Assembly (NCBI RefSeq): GCF_029714205.1
Contig: NZ_CP121648.1
Span: 1,054,001-1,118,000, forward strand
Direction of reading: 5' to 3'
Origin: Methylobacterium sp. CB376
GTDB lineage: Bacteria; Pseudomonadota; Alphaproteobacteria; Rhizobiales; Beijerinckiaceae
Length of the DNA: 64,000 nucleotides
The notes below the pieces were generated by a model. It saw only the letters and a list, made by a program, of their open reading frames with translations, ran no database searches and was not told the origin of the DNA. A program made the position numbers and the translations under genes. This document shows, one piece after another, positions 1-8,134 of the stretch (the stretch's first letter is position 1; each line of letters begins with the position of its first letter).

Positions 1-63
1 CGGGCTTCGGGCCGCGGGTCGACGCCCATTGGGGCCGCGGCCGGCCGGACCCGGCCTGAGGCC

Positions 64-993
64 ATGGAGCCGGAGGCGGTCGAGGGGGCGGTCGAGCGCG
101 GCGCCGGCTTCTCGGTCGCGCCGGGGACGGGCAAGCGCCCCGGGGTGCTGGTGGCGATGCCGTTCGACCGCGACCTGATCGCGCGCTTCCGCGAGACCTT
201 CCCGACCGCGAAGTTCCGCCGCGCGACGCGGCGCTGGTTCGTCCCGGGCACCACGGCCGAGCGGCGGGTCGATGCCTGGATCGGGCGGGAGATGTCGGCG
301 CGCGACGCCCACGGCGACGCGAAGGGCCGCGACGCCTACGCCTTCGAGCCGCTGGTGAGCCGCTACCTCGACCCGAGCCCCGAGGGGCTGATCGTGCGCA
401 CCCCCTATTCGCGCACCGTGGTGGAGACCCTGCGGGGCATCTCCGCCGCCCATTGGGACCCGGCGGTGCGGGCGTGGCGGGTGCCGTGGCGGGCCTACGA
501 GGCGCTCAAGGCGGTCTGGCCGGTGATCGAGGAGGCGGCCGCCCGCAACGAGCCCGAGGCGAAGCGCGCCCGCCGGGAGGCGGCCCGCGATCCCGCGGCC
601 GAGCGCGAGCGGCGGCGCCAGCGTCACCCGGTGCCGATGGACGACCTGCCGCCCCTCGGGGTCCCGGTCGAGACGGCGGCCTACGGCGTGGTGGTGTTCG
701 AGGCCCTCGACGCGGAGCCGATCGCGCGCGAGGACCTGCCGCACGCGGTGGCGCCCCTGCCGAAGGGCCGGGCCTTCGTGTGGGGCTGGTGGCGGATGCC
801 GGATTTCCGCGAACTCGCGGAGGTTCTCTCCGCCGCGCGCCCGGACGACGTGCGCCGCGGCTGGTGGCCGCCGACCCGGGAGGGGCTGGAGATGCGGCGG
901 CGGCGCCTGCGGGAGGCCGAGCGGGCGCGGGCGACCCGGGCCGCCCGGCGCGAGGAGGCCGAGGTGCCGGCCGGCGAGGACGCGCAGGAGTGA
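64..993 (+). CDS. Hypothetical protein with two HARP-like modules
   Basis: A 309-residue soluble protein of unknown function. It carries two related modules, residues 27-75 and 107-160, each following the pattern 'hydrophobic strand, (P)Y/F-S/D-R, helix, W-D, R-x-W-x-V-P, helix'. Module two (motif PYSRTVVETLRG, then WDPAVRAWRVP) resembles the HARP domain that SMARCAL1-type annealing helicases use to bind DNA. No helicase motifs are present. The C-terminal third is rich in Arg, Glu and Ala and is probably helical or disordered. The start is the first ATG after an in-frame stop. The gene stands alone, convergent with the amidohydrolase. HARP similarity is my reading of the pattern; a DNA-binding role would be inference. 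Confidence 0.75.
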   Translation: MEPEAVEGAVERGAGFSVAPGTGKRPGVLVAMPFDRDLIARFRETFPTAKFRRATRRWFVPGTTAERRVDAWIGREMSARDAHGDAKGRDAYAFEPLVSRYLDPSPEGLIVRTPYSRTVVETLRGISAAHWDPAVRAWRVPWRAYEALKAVWPVIEEAAARNEPEAKRARREAARDPAAERERRRQRHPVPMDDLPPLGVPVETAAYGVVVFEALDAEPIAREDLPHAVAPLPKGRAFVWGWWRMPDFRELAEVLSAARPDDVRRGWWPPTREGLEMRRRRLREAERARATRAARREEAEVPAGEDAQE

Positions 994-1023
994 TCCGGGT
1001 CGGCCGGCGCGCCCGCTCCCGTC

Positions 1024-2322
1024 CTACGCCCCGGCCGCCTCCGGCGCGTAGGCCGCCGGATCGACCCGCTCGGGCCGTCCCGGCAGGGCGAGGGCGGCCG
1101 CCCGGGCGGGGGTGCGGGCCACCACCCGGCCGCGGCGGATCACCGCGAGCCGCGTCGCGCGCAGCCGGATCGCCTCGATCGGGTCGCGGGCCTGCAGCAG
1201 CACCAGATCCGCGTGGGCGCCGACATGCAGCCCATAATCCTCAAGCCCCATCACGGCGGCGGCCTGGGTCGTCACGGCCGCGAAGCAGGCCCGCATCGCT
1301 TCGCGCCCGGTCATCTGCGCCACGTGCAGGCCCATATGGGCGACGTCGAGCATGTCGGCCGCGCCGAGGCTGTACCAGGGGTCCATGCAGCAATCCTGGC
1401 CGAAGGCGACGGTGAGCCCCGCCGCCAGCGCCTCGGGCACGCGGGTGAGGCCGCGGCGCTTCGGGTAGCTGTCGTGCCGGCCCTGGAGCACGATGTTGAT
1501 GAGCGGGTTCGCCACCACCCGCAGCTGCGCCTCCGCCATCAGGGGCAGCAGCTTCGAGACGTAGTAATTGTCCATCGAGTGCATGGAGGTGAGGTGCGAG
1601 CCCGCCACCCGCCCCTGCAGCCCGTGCCGCACCGTCTCGGCGGCGAGCGTCTCGACGTGGCGCGACAGGGGATCGTCAGTCTCGTCGCAGTGGATGTCGA
1701 CGCGCAGCCCCCGCTCCGCCGCGATCCGGCACAGGCGGCGCAGGGATTCGGCCCCCTCCTCCGCGGTGCGCTCGAAATGCGGGATGCCGCCCACCACCTC
1801 GACGCCGCGGTCGAGGGCGCGCTCCAGGTTGCGCGCCGCGCCGGGCGCGCGCAGATAGCCGTCCTGCGGGAAGGCGACGAGCTGGAGGTCGAGGTACGGC
1901 GCGACCTGCTTCTTGACGGCGAGCAGGGCGTCGACCGCGAGCAGCCGGTCGTCGCAGACGTCGACGTGGGAGCGCACCGCGAGCAGCCCCTGCGCCACCG
2001 CGAGGTCGCAGTAGCGCAGCGCCCGCGCGATCACCGCCTCCTCGGTGAGGAGCGGCTTCAGCTCGCCCCAGAGGGCGATGCCTTCGAGGAGCGTGCCGGA
2101 CAGGTTGAGGCGCGGGTGCCCGAGGGAGAGCGTCGCGTCCATGTGGAAGTGGCAATCGACGAAGGGCGGCGTCACGAGCTGGCCGGCCGCGTCGATCTCC
2201 TCGCCGGCCGGGCCCGGGATGCCCGGCGCGATCCCGACGATCCGCCCGCCCGCGACCGCGATGTCGTGGTCCCGGCGCCCGTCCGGCAGGGTCGCGCGGC
2301 GCAGGATGAGGTCGATGTCCAT
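1024..2322 (-). CDS. Cytosine-deaminase-like amidohydrolase
   Basis: Metal-dependent amidohydrolase of 432 residues, the usual length of the CodA branch. The metal ligand motif HFH lies at residues 58-60 (within VDCHFHMD), a second HCDE motif follows in mid-protein, and a GQDCCMDPW motif stands where CodA has its catalytic aspartate loop (xHDxxxDPW). The expected reaction is hydrolytic deamination of cytosine or a related base in the cytoplasm. The ATG lies 4 bp downstream of the stop of the upstream permease gene, so it is the last gene of a tight operon with two nucleobase/nucleoside ABC permeases, which supports a salvage role. Exact substrate (cytosine, isoguanine, a creatinine-like compound) cannot be decided from sequence. 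Confidence 0.88.
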   Translation of the reverse strand: MDIDLILRRATLPDGRRDHDIAVAGGRIVGIAPGIPGPAGEEIDAAGQLVTPPFVDCHFHMDATLSLGHPRLNLSGTLLEGIALWGELKPLLTEEAVIARALRYCDLAVAQGLLAVRSHVDVCDDRLLAVDALLAVKKQVAPYLDLQLVAFPQDGYLRAPGAARNLERALDRGVEVVGGIPHFERTAEEGAESLRRLCRIAAERGLRVDIHCDETDDPLSRHVETLAAETVRHGLQGRVAGSHLTSMHSMDNYYVSKLLPLMAEAQLRVVANPLINIVLQGRHDSYPKRRGLTRVPEALAAGLTVAFGQDCCMDPWYSLGAADMLDVAHMGLHVAQMTGREAMRACFAAVTTQAAAVMGLEDYGLHVGAHADLVLLQARDPIEAIRLRATRLAVIRRGRVVARTPARAAALALPGRPERVDPAAYAPEAAGA

Positions 2323-2326
2323 GGGG

Positions 2327-3271
2327 TCAGCGCTCTCCGCGGCGATAGGGGATCATCAGGGCCCGGGGCGCCCGGGCGTGGCGGGCCCCGACCAGGAGCG
2401 CCGCGATCGACAGGAGGTAGGGCAGCATCAGGAAGACCTGCCCGGGCACGATCCCGCCCGCGACCTGCTGCAGCCGGACCTGGAAGGCGTCGAAGGCGCC
2501 GAACAGCACGGCCCCGAGCAGCGCCTTGCCGGGCCGCCAGCCCGCGAAGACGGTGAGCGCGATGCAGATCCAGCCGCGCCCGGCCACCATCTCGAAGAAG
2601 AAGGCGTTGAAGGCCGACAGCGTCAGGAAGGCGCCGCCCACCGCCATCAGGGCCGAGCCCGCCACCACCGCGCCGGTCCGCACGGCCCGCACGGGGATGC
2701 CCTGCGCCTCGACGGCGGCCGGGTTCTCGCCGACCGCCCGCACGGCGAGGCCGAGGGGCGTGCGGGCGAGGAACCACGCCAGCGCCGCCACGAGCGCGAG
2801 CGCCAGCAGGGTCAGGGCGGTCTGCCGGAACAGGATCGGGCCGACGAGCGGCAGGTCGGACAGGAGCGGCAGGTCGAGGGGCGCGAAGGGCACGATGCGC
2901 GGCGGCGTGGCGGCGCCGGGCAGGGCGAGCCGGTAGCCGAACGAGGCGGCGCTGGTGGCGAGCAGGGTCACGGCGAGCCCGCTCACGTGCTGGGAGAGGG
3001 AGAGCCCGACCGTGAGCCCGGCGAGGAGGAGCCCGAGGAGCGCGCCCGTGAGCGCCGCGACCAGCACCCCGCCCCAGAGGCCGGCGCCGAGATGCACGGC
3101 GAGCCAGCCCGTCATGGCCCCGGCCGTCATGATGCCCTCGATGCCGAGGTTGAGCACGCCCGCCCGCTCGCACAGCACGGCGCCCGCGACCCCGAAGATC
3201 AGCGGCGTGGCGATGCGCAGGGCCGCGGCCCAGAAGGTGACGGTGAGCAGGATGTCGAGGAGGCTCTGCAC
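2327..3271 (-). CDS. ABC transporter permease, nucleoside/BMP type (NupQ-like)
   Basis: Inner-membrane permease of 314 residues with about 8-10 hydrophobic segments and the BPD_transp_2 signature (GAVLCERAGVLNLGIEGIM), where the EGIM stretch is typical of permeases paired with BMP-family basic membrane lipoproteins that bind purine nucleosides. It should form a heterodimer with the product of 3276-4334, from whose stop it is separated by 4 bp. The cytosine-deaminase-like gene follows 4 bp downstream. No ATPase or lipoprotein gene is found next to the pair, so the transporter as encoded here is incomplete. Confidence 0.9.
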   Translation of the reverse strand: MQSLLDILLTVTFWAAALRIATPLIFGVAGAVLCERAGVLNLGIEGIMTAGAMTGWLAVHLGAGLWGGVLVAALTGALLGLLLAGLTVGLSLSQHVSGLAVTLLATSAASFGYRLALPGAATPPRIVPFAPLDLPLLSDLPLVGPILFRQTALTLLALALVAALAWFLARTPLGLAVRAVGENPAAVEAQGIPVRAVRTGAVVAGSALMAVGGAFLTLSAFNAFFFEMVAGRGWICIALTVFAGWRPGKALLGAVLFGAFDAFQVRLQQVAGGIVPGQVFLMLPYLLSIAALLVGARHARAPRALMIPYRRGER

Positions 3272-3275
3272 GGGG

Positions 3276-4334
3276 TCACGCCCTCCCGATCCGCACCCGG
3301 TAGCGGGTCACGAGCCCGGCCACCAGCACGGCGATCAGCGCCATGGCGACGATGAGGTTGGCGATGTAGCTCGACACCCCGACCGCCCGGCTCATGGAAT
3401 CGGCGCCGACGAACACCGCCGCCACGAAGACGGCCGCCGCCACGGTGCCGAGCGGCGAGAGCCCGGCCAGCATGGCGACGACGATGCCCGCGTAGCCGTA
3501 GCCGGGCGAGAGGTCGGCGGCGAGGAAGCCCTTCACGCCCGCGACCTCGCCCGCCCCGGCGAGTCCCGCCAGCGCTCCCGAGAGGGCGCCGACGCCGACG
3601 AGCGTCGCGCCGACCGGGAGCCCGACGAAGCGCGCCGCCGCGGGCGCGGCGCCGACCGCCCGGATCGCGTAGCCCGCGACCGTGCGGGTGACGAGGAGGT
3701 GGATCGCCCCGGCCGCCGCCAGGGCGAGGAGGAGCCCCGCGTGGAGGCGGGTGCGCGCGACGAGCTTGGGCCATTGGGCGGCCTCGACGACGGGCTCGGA
3801 TTGCGGCCAGCCGAGGCTCATCGGGTCCTTCATCGGCCCCTCGATCATCATCTGGACGAGGAGCAGGACGACGAAGTTGAGGAGGAGCGTGGTGACGACC
3901 TCGTCGGCGCCGAGCGCCACCCGGGCGAGGGTGGGGCCGAGCATCATCAGGGCGCCCGCGAGCGCGCCGGCCGCGAGGACGAGGGGGATCATCAGGGCGG
4001 GCGGCCCCTCGACGGCCCCGGCCCCCACGGCGACGGCCGCGAGGGCACCGGTATAGAGCTGGCCCTCGGCGCCGATGTTGTAGAGCCGCGCCCGGAAGGC
4101 GATCGCGGCGGAGAGCCCGGTGAGGATGAGGGGGGTGGCCCGGGTGAGCACCTCGGCCAGCGCGAAGCGGGAGCCGAGCGCGCCCTCGATCAGGCTCGCA
4201 TAGGCGCGCGGCAGCGGCGCGCCCGCGGCGGCGATCGGGATCGCCGCGAGCGCCAGGGCGACGAGGCCCGCGGCCACCGGCACGGCGAGGGCGAGGAGCG
4301 GCGGCGTCCCGCTGCGCGGCTCGAGGCGGATCAC
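3276..4334 (-). CDS. ABC transporter permease, nucleoside/BMP type (NupP-like)
   Basis: Second permease of the transporter, 352 residues and mostly hydrophobic. It carries the paired signature YNIGAEGQLYTGA near residue 85, characteristic of the larger permease of BMP-type nucleoside importers. It is the first gene of the surviving operon (permease, permease, amidohydrolase). In related operons a BMP lipoprotein and a double-domain ATPase normally precede it. Here the 760 bp upstream contain no such genes, only a 112-bp broken copy of this gene's own middle part (4784-4895) and another coding remnant, so the front of the operon looks lost by rearrangement. Confidence 0.9.
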   Translation of the reverse strand: MIRLEPRSGTPPLLALAVPVAAGLVALALAAIPIAAAGAPLPRAYASLIEGALGSRFALAEVLTRATPLILTGLSAAIAFRARLYNIGAEGQLYTGALAAVAVGAGAVEGPPALMIPLVLAAGALAGALMMLGPTLARVALGADEVVTTLLLNFVVLLLVQMMIEGPMKDPMSLGWPQSEPVVEAAQWPKLVARTRLHAGLLLALAAAGAIHLLVTRTVAGYAIRAVGAAPAAARFVGLPVGATLVGVGALSGALAGLAGAGEVAGVKGFLAADLSPGYGYAGIVVAMLAGLSPLGTVAAAVFVAAVFVGADSMSRAVGVSSYIANLIVAMALIAVLVAGLVTRYRVRIGRA

Positions 4335-4591
4335 GGGGCGGGGCTCCTCGGCGGGGGATGGGAATCAGGAGATCCGGCGCGGATCGGAGATACGCCCGGG
4401 AGCTTAGCGAAATCCGGGCCGCGGGACGAAGGGCGGGGATGCGGGCGACGGGCCTGACCCGGGCGACAGCCGCCGCCGCGCGACGTCGGCCGCTTCCGAA
4501 CCTGCCGGATGCAGGGTCCATCCTGCTCGCAGCTTTTGGAAGGAGAGTACATAAATTAAATAATTCGAACAGGCGAGGCAGAGAAGGTTGA

Positions 4592-4729
4592 GTTTCACAG
4601 TGGGACGGTGAAATTCCAACGAATTCGATCCATGATTATCTATCCTGGCTGCACAAGCGCGAACAGGACCTGACGCATGACGGCACCTACACGCCCGCCA
4701 TCCTGAAGAAGAACGCCGCAGCCTCCTGA
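4592..4729 (+). pseudogene. Unrecognised C-terminal coding remnant
   Basis: An open frame of 45 codons ending in TGA at 4727 that reads like a real protein C-terminus (includes HDYLSWLHKREQDLTHDG and YTPAILKKNAAAS), with codon use fitting the genome but no start codon or ribosome binding site and a stop directly upstream at 4589. I cannot name the parent family. It sits in the rearranged gap upstream of the nucleoside permease operon, beside a duplicated permease fragment, so I read it as a tail left by deletion. Confidence 0.4.
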
Positions 4730-4783
4730 ACCGGCGCGACGGCGAGCGCCCCGCCTCCGCGCGATGAGGGTGCCACCGGCGGC

Positions 4784-4895
4784 GCGCCGACCGGGAGGCT
4801 CACGAAGCGCGCCGCCGCGGGCGCGGCGCCGACCGGTCGGATCGCGTCGCCCGCGACCGTGCGGGCGACGCGGAGGTGGATCGCCCCGGCCGCAC
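4784..4895 (-). pseudogene. Duplicated internal fragment of the NupP-like permease gene
   Basis: About 112 bp that align without gaps to 3607-3718, an internal part of the neighbouring permease gene, at a constant offset of 1177 bp and roughly 92 % identity (about eight mismatches seen). It has no start or stop of its own and is not part of a longer permease reading frame. It is in direct orientation relative to the intact gene. Best read as the scar of an unequal exchange or deletion that removed the front of the operon. Confidence 0.85.
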
Positions 4896-5094
4896 CCGCC
4901 CGGGCCGGCGCTCGTCCCGGACAGCTCCGTCTTGCAAAATCCCTTCCCTAAGGTCATTGAGCATGACCGAGGCAACGCCGGATCCCTGCGCTGCCTCGCG
5001 CCGACCCTCAAGCGCACGGATCATGGCATCAGCCTGTCTCGGTCAGAGCGCGGCATCGGCACCGCGCCGCGCGGCATTGGCGTGAGATCGAAGC

Positions 5095-6591
5095 ATGGCC
5101 CATCCGCTCTCCGCCGACGCTGCCTCCCGCATCTCCGCCGATCACGCCCAGCCTCGGCCTTCGCTTCCCCTGGTCATCGGCCTCGACGACGCGCTCCGGC
5201 GCGGCAGCGCGCTCCTGGAGGGCGCGCTCTCCCTCCTGCGATCCGACACCCCGGGGGTTCTCACGCTCCTGCTCCGGGGGCCAGGCGGGCGCGCCGTCCT
5301 GGAAGACCGCGTCGCGCGGGCGGCGGCCCTCGCCGAGGCGGCCCGGCCGCTCAACGAGGAGGCCCTGGCCTTCGCGGAGGCGCGGGCCCGGCGCGGGTGT
5401 CCCATCTGGCTCCTTACCGAGGACGATGCCCTGGCGCGGCGGGTCGCGGAGCACCTCCCCGCCGGCACCCGCGTGCTCGCGCCCGACGCGGCGCTCGCGC
5501 TGCCGGGCGAGGCCAGGGCGGCGCGGCTGGCGGACCTGTTCCCGGAGGGGTTCGCGTATGCGGGCGCGGCCGGCGCGGACCTGCCGGTCTTCGCCCGCGC
5601 GAGGGAGGCGGTGCTCGTCGGGGCCGCCCCGGGCGTGGTGCGGGCCGTCCGCGCCCTCGGCCGCCCCGTCACCGCGATCGAGGGCCCGTCGCGACCGCGC
5701 GCCCTCGCGCGGGCCGCGCGGCTCCATCAATGGGCCAAGAACGGCCTCGTCGTCCTGCCCCTCGTGCTCGGCGGCAAGTCCGGGGACCCGGCCGCCTGGG
5801 GCCGTGCCGTCCTCGCCTTCCTGGCCCTCGGCCTCGTCGCGTCGGCGAGCTACCTCCTGAACGACCTCTGGGACCTCCCCCACGACCGCGCGCATTGGTC
5901 GAAGCGCCGCCGGCCCCTCGCGAGCGGGGACCTGCCCCTCCCCCACGGCCTGTTCGCCCTCGCGGCGGGCCTCGCGCTCGGCCTCGGGCTCGCGGCCGGG
6001 GCCGGTCCCGGGGTGTTCGCCGCCGTGCTGGCCTACCTCGTCCTCACCCTGGCCTATTCCCTGGCCCTCAAGCGCGCCCCCATCCTCGACGCGCTCGCCC
6101 TGGGGGGCCTGTTCACCCTGCGCCTCGCGGTCGGCATCACCGCCGCGGCGGTGATCTGGTCGCCCTGGCTGCTCTCCTTCTCGATGTTCCTGTTCACCTC
6201 GCTGGCCCTCGCCAAGCGGCACACCGAGCTGCGCGGCGCGGCCCAGCGCGGGCTGAGCGTCGTCGGCGGGCGGGGCTACCTGCCGGCCGACGAGCCGGTC
6301 GTGCTCGCGCTCGGCATCGCGGCCGGCCTCGCCAGCATCGTGATCTTCATCCTCTACCTGGTGCTCGAGGCGTTCCAGACCGCCGCGCTGGCGGCGCCCC
6401 GGGCGCTCTGGGCCTTCCCGCCCCTCCTCCTGCTGTTCATCGGGCGAATCTGGCTGATCGCGGGGCGGGGCCAGCTGAACGACGATCCCGTGGTGTTCGC
6501 GCTCAGGGACCGCCCCAGCCTCCTGCTCGGGCTCGCCGCCGCCCTCGCCTTCGCGGCGGCGGCGCTCGGCCTGCCGGACGGGCCGCCGTGA
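5095..6591 (+). CDS. UbiA-family prenyltransferase with degenerate HAD-like N-terminus
   Basis: A 498-residue fusion. Residues about 25-205 follow the layout of the HAD-like domain often attached to this branch (a V-x-LD start, a strand ending WLLTEDD, a late ADLPVF motif), but the nucleophile motif DxDGT is replaced by GLDDA. Residues about 210-498 are a UbiA membrane prenyltransferase with about eight membrane segments, the LHQWAKN entry motif, the Mg-diphosphate motif NDLWDLPHD and a following KRRRPLASG loop. The nearest named group is decaprenyl-phosphate phosphoribosyltransferase-like UbiA proteins, implying transfer onto a polyprenyl carrier. The substrate is not certain. It is a single gene, convergent with the next. 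Confidence 0.85.
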   Translation: MAHPLSADAASRISADHAQPRPSLPLVIGLDDALRRGSALLEGALSLLRSDTPGVLTLLLRGPGGRAVLEDRVARAAALAEAARPLNEEALAFAEARARRGCPIWLLTEDDALARRVAEHLPAGTRVLAPDAALALPGEARAARLADLFPEGFAYAGAAGADLPVFARAREAVLVGAAPGVVRAVRALGRPVTAIEGPSRPRALARAARLHQWAKNGLVVLPLVLGGKSGDPAAWGRAVLAFLALGLVASASYLLNDLWDLPHDRAHWSKRRRPLASGDLPLPHGLFALAAGLALGLGLAAGAGPGVFAAVLAYLVLTLAYSLALKRAPILDALALGGLFTLRLAVGITAAAVIWSPWLLSFSMFLFTSLALAKRHTELRGAAQRGLSVVGGRGYLPADEPVVLALGIAAGLASIVIFILYLVLEAFQTAALAAPRALWAFPPLLLLFIGRIWLIAGRGQLNDDPVVFALRDRPSLLLGLAAALAFAAAALGLPDGPP

Positions 6592-6652
6592 GGGCCGGCG
6601 GCCCGGGACCTCGGCGTCGCGGGCCGGGCGCGGATCCCGGCCCGTCCGCTCC

Positions 6653-7879
6653 TCACAGGCGGTAGACGCTCGCGAGGAAGGCGACGGCCGCGTTCGTGAC
6701 CACGCCCCAGGTCACCAGAAGCGGCAGGGCCGCGAAGGCGGCCGGACGCGGGGCGCGCAGCATCAGGACCAGCAGGATGGGCAGCCAGTCGAGCGTGTAG
6801 CGCTGCGTCGCGATCTGCTCGGCGCCGTTCGAGTGGTAGAGCAGGGTGGTGCCGGCGATCAGGCCGATCACCGCCGCCCCCGCGGCGAAGACGCGGTCGA
6901 TCCTCGCGCAGGCGGCGAGCAGGATCCACGGGCTCGACACCGCCAGCGCGACGCCAGCCTTGTCGAGTCCGATGATCTCGGTCCGGTACGGCCCCCCGAA
7001 CTCGATATGCACGCCCTGGAGGAGGAGATAGACCGCGTTGAACAGCGCGTATTTGGGCGAGAAGAGCCCGATCTCGCTGAGGCGCCGCCAGATGAATCCC
7101 TGGCTGTCCGGGTTGTCGATGAAGGCGTAGCCGGTCTCGAGCGGGTTGCCGAAGCGGGCCGCATCGTAGGCGAGGACCAGGATGAGCGCGGCCGCGAGCG
7201 GGACGGCCCCGCGCGCGAGGGGGCCGGCCAGCCCGCGCAGGCCCGCGCGGAGCGGCGCCCCCGGCGGCAGCGCGACGGCCAGCAGGAAGAGCGGATACAG
7301 GATCGTCATCTGGCGGCACAGGAAGGCCAGGGCCGCGAACAGGCATGCCAGGGCGAACGAGCCCCGGCAGACGACCGCCCACAGGCTCAGGCTGGTCATC
7401 AGGAACCCGACCACCTGCGCGAAGAACCAGACGCCGTCGGCCCGCAGCGTCACCTGGAAGAGCGGGCTCGCGAAGGCGAGCGCCAGGATCAGCCAGGGCG
7501 CGTCGCGGCGATCGACGGCGAGCGCCCCGAAGATCCGGCTCCAGATCAGCAGGCTCAGCGTCGAGAGGGCGAGGCCCAGCAGCACGAATCCCTTGAAGCC
7601 CGGAAAGCCGAACCACGCCACGAACGGCATGACGACGAGCGCCGGCAGGGGCGGAAACACGATGTAGGTGCGCCCGTCGAACCGCGCGCAGTCGATCTCC
7701 GGACAGGATTCGACCCAGACTCGGCCGTGCAGCAGGGCATCCGCCAGGGCGCCGTAGGAATTCGACCCGGCGTCGTGGAAGAGCCCCCTCCCGATCAGCA
7801 TCGCGGCCATGCCGAGAGCCGCGAGGCCGGCCAGGATCGCCGGGGCGCGATGCTCCCGGTCACCGAACGGATGGTTCAT
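6653..7879 (-). CDS. Polytopic membrane protein, possible GT39-like glycosyltransferase
   Basis: A 408-residue inner-membrane protein with about 9-11 hydrophobic segments. Between segments one and two is a soluble loop with two cysteines (around ESCPEIDCARFDGRTY) followed by VFPPLPALVVMPF; an acidic first loop plus a PPL-like stretch is the usual layout of lipid-linked-sugar glycosyltransferases of the GT39/GT83 type. The strict catalytic DE/DD pair is not obvious. The start at 7879 is the only good one. It lies beside the UbiA gene in convergent orientation, and both may act on polyprenyl-linked sugars, but that is inference. Confidence 0.65.
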   Translation of the reverse strand: MNHPFGDREHRAPAILAGLAALGMAAMLIGRGLFHDAGSNSYGALADALLHGRVWVESCPEIDCARFDGRTYIVFPPLPALVVMPFVAWFGFPGFKGFVLLGLALSTLSLLIWSRIFGALAVDRRDAPWLILALAFASPLFQVTLRADGVWFFAQVVGFLMTSLSLWAVVCRGSFALACLFAALAFLCRQMTILYPLFLLAVALPPGAPLRAGLRGLAGPLARGAVPLAAALILVLAYDAARFGNPLETGYAFIDNPDSQGFIWRRLSEIGLFSPKYALFNAVYLLLQGVHIEFGGPYRTEIIGLDKAGVALAVSSPWILLAACARIDRVFAAGAAVIGLIAGTTLLYHSNGAEQIATQRYTLDWLPILLVLMLRAPRPAAFAALPLLVTWGVVTNAAVAFLASVYRL

Positions 7880-8134
7880 CTGCCTGTCCCCGAATCCCGC
7901 GCATCACCGGAGCGCGGGACTCCGTGAGACTGCGACACGTCCTTCATAACTCTGCGTCACGGCTCGGGACAGCCCCGTGCGGGAGGCCGGGCGACGCCGT
8001 CGCGTGCGGGCCGGACGCGTCCACCCGGATCCCGCCTCCCGCGCGCGGCCGCGGCGCCCGGCTCGCCTCCACCTTTGACAACCTGCCCGCGTCCCGGGAC
8101 AACCGGCAGCGGAGCGGGGCGCGGGACCGGCGGG

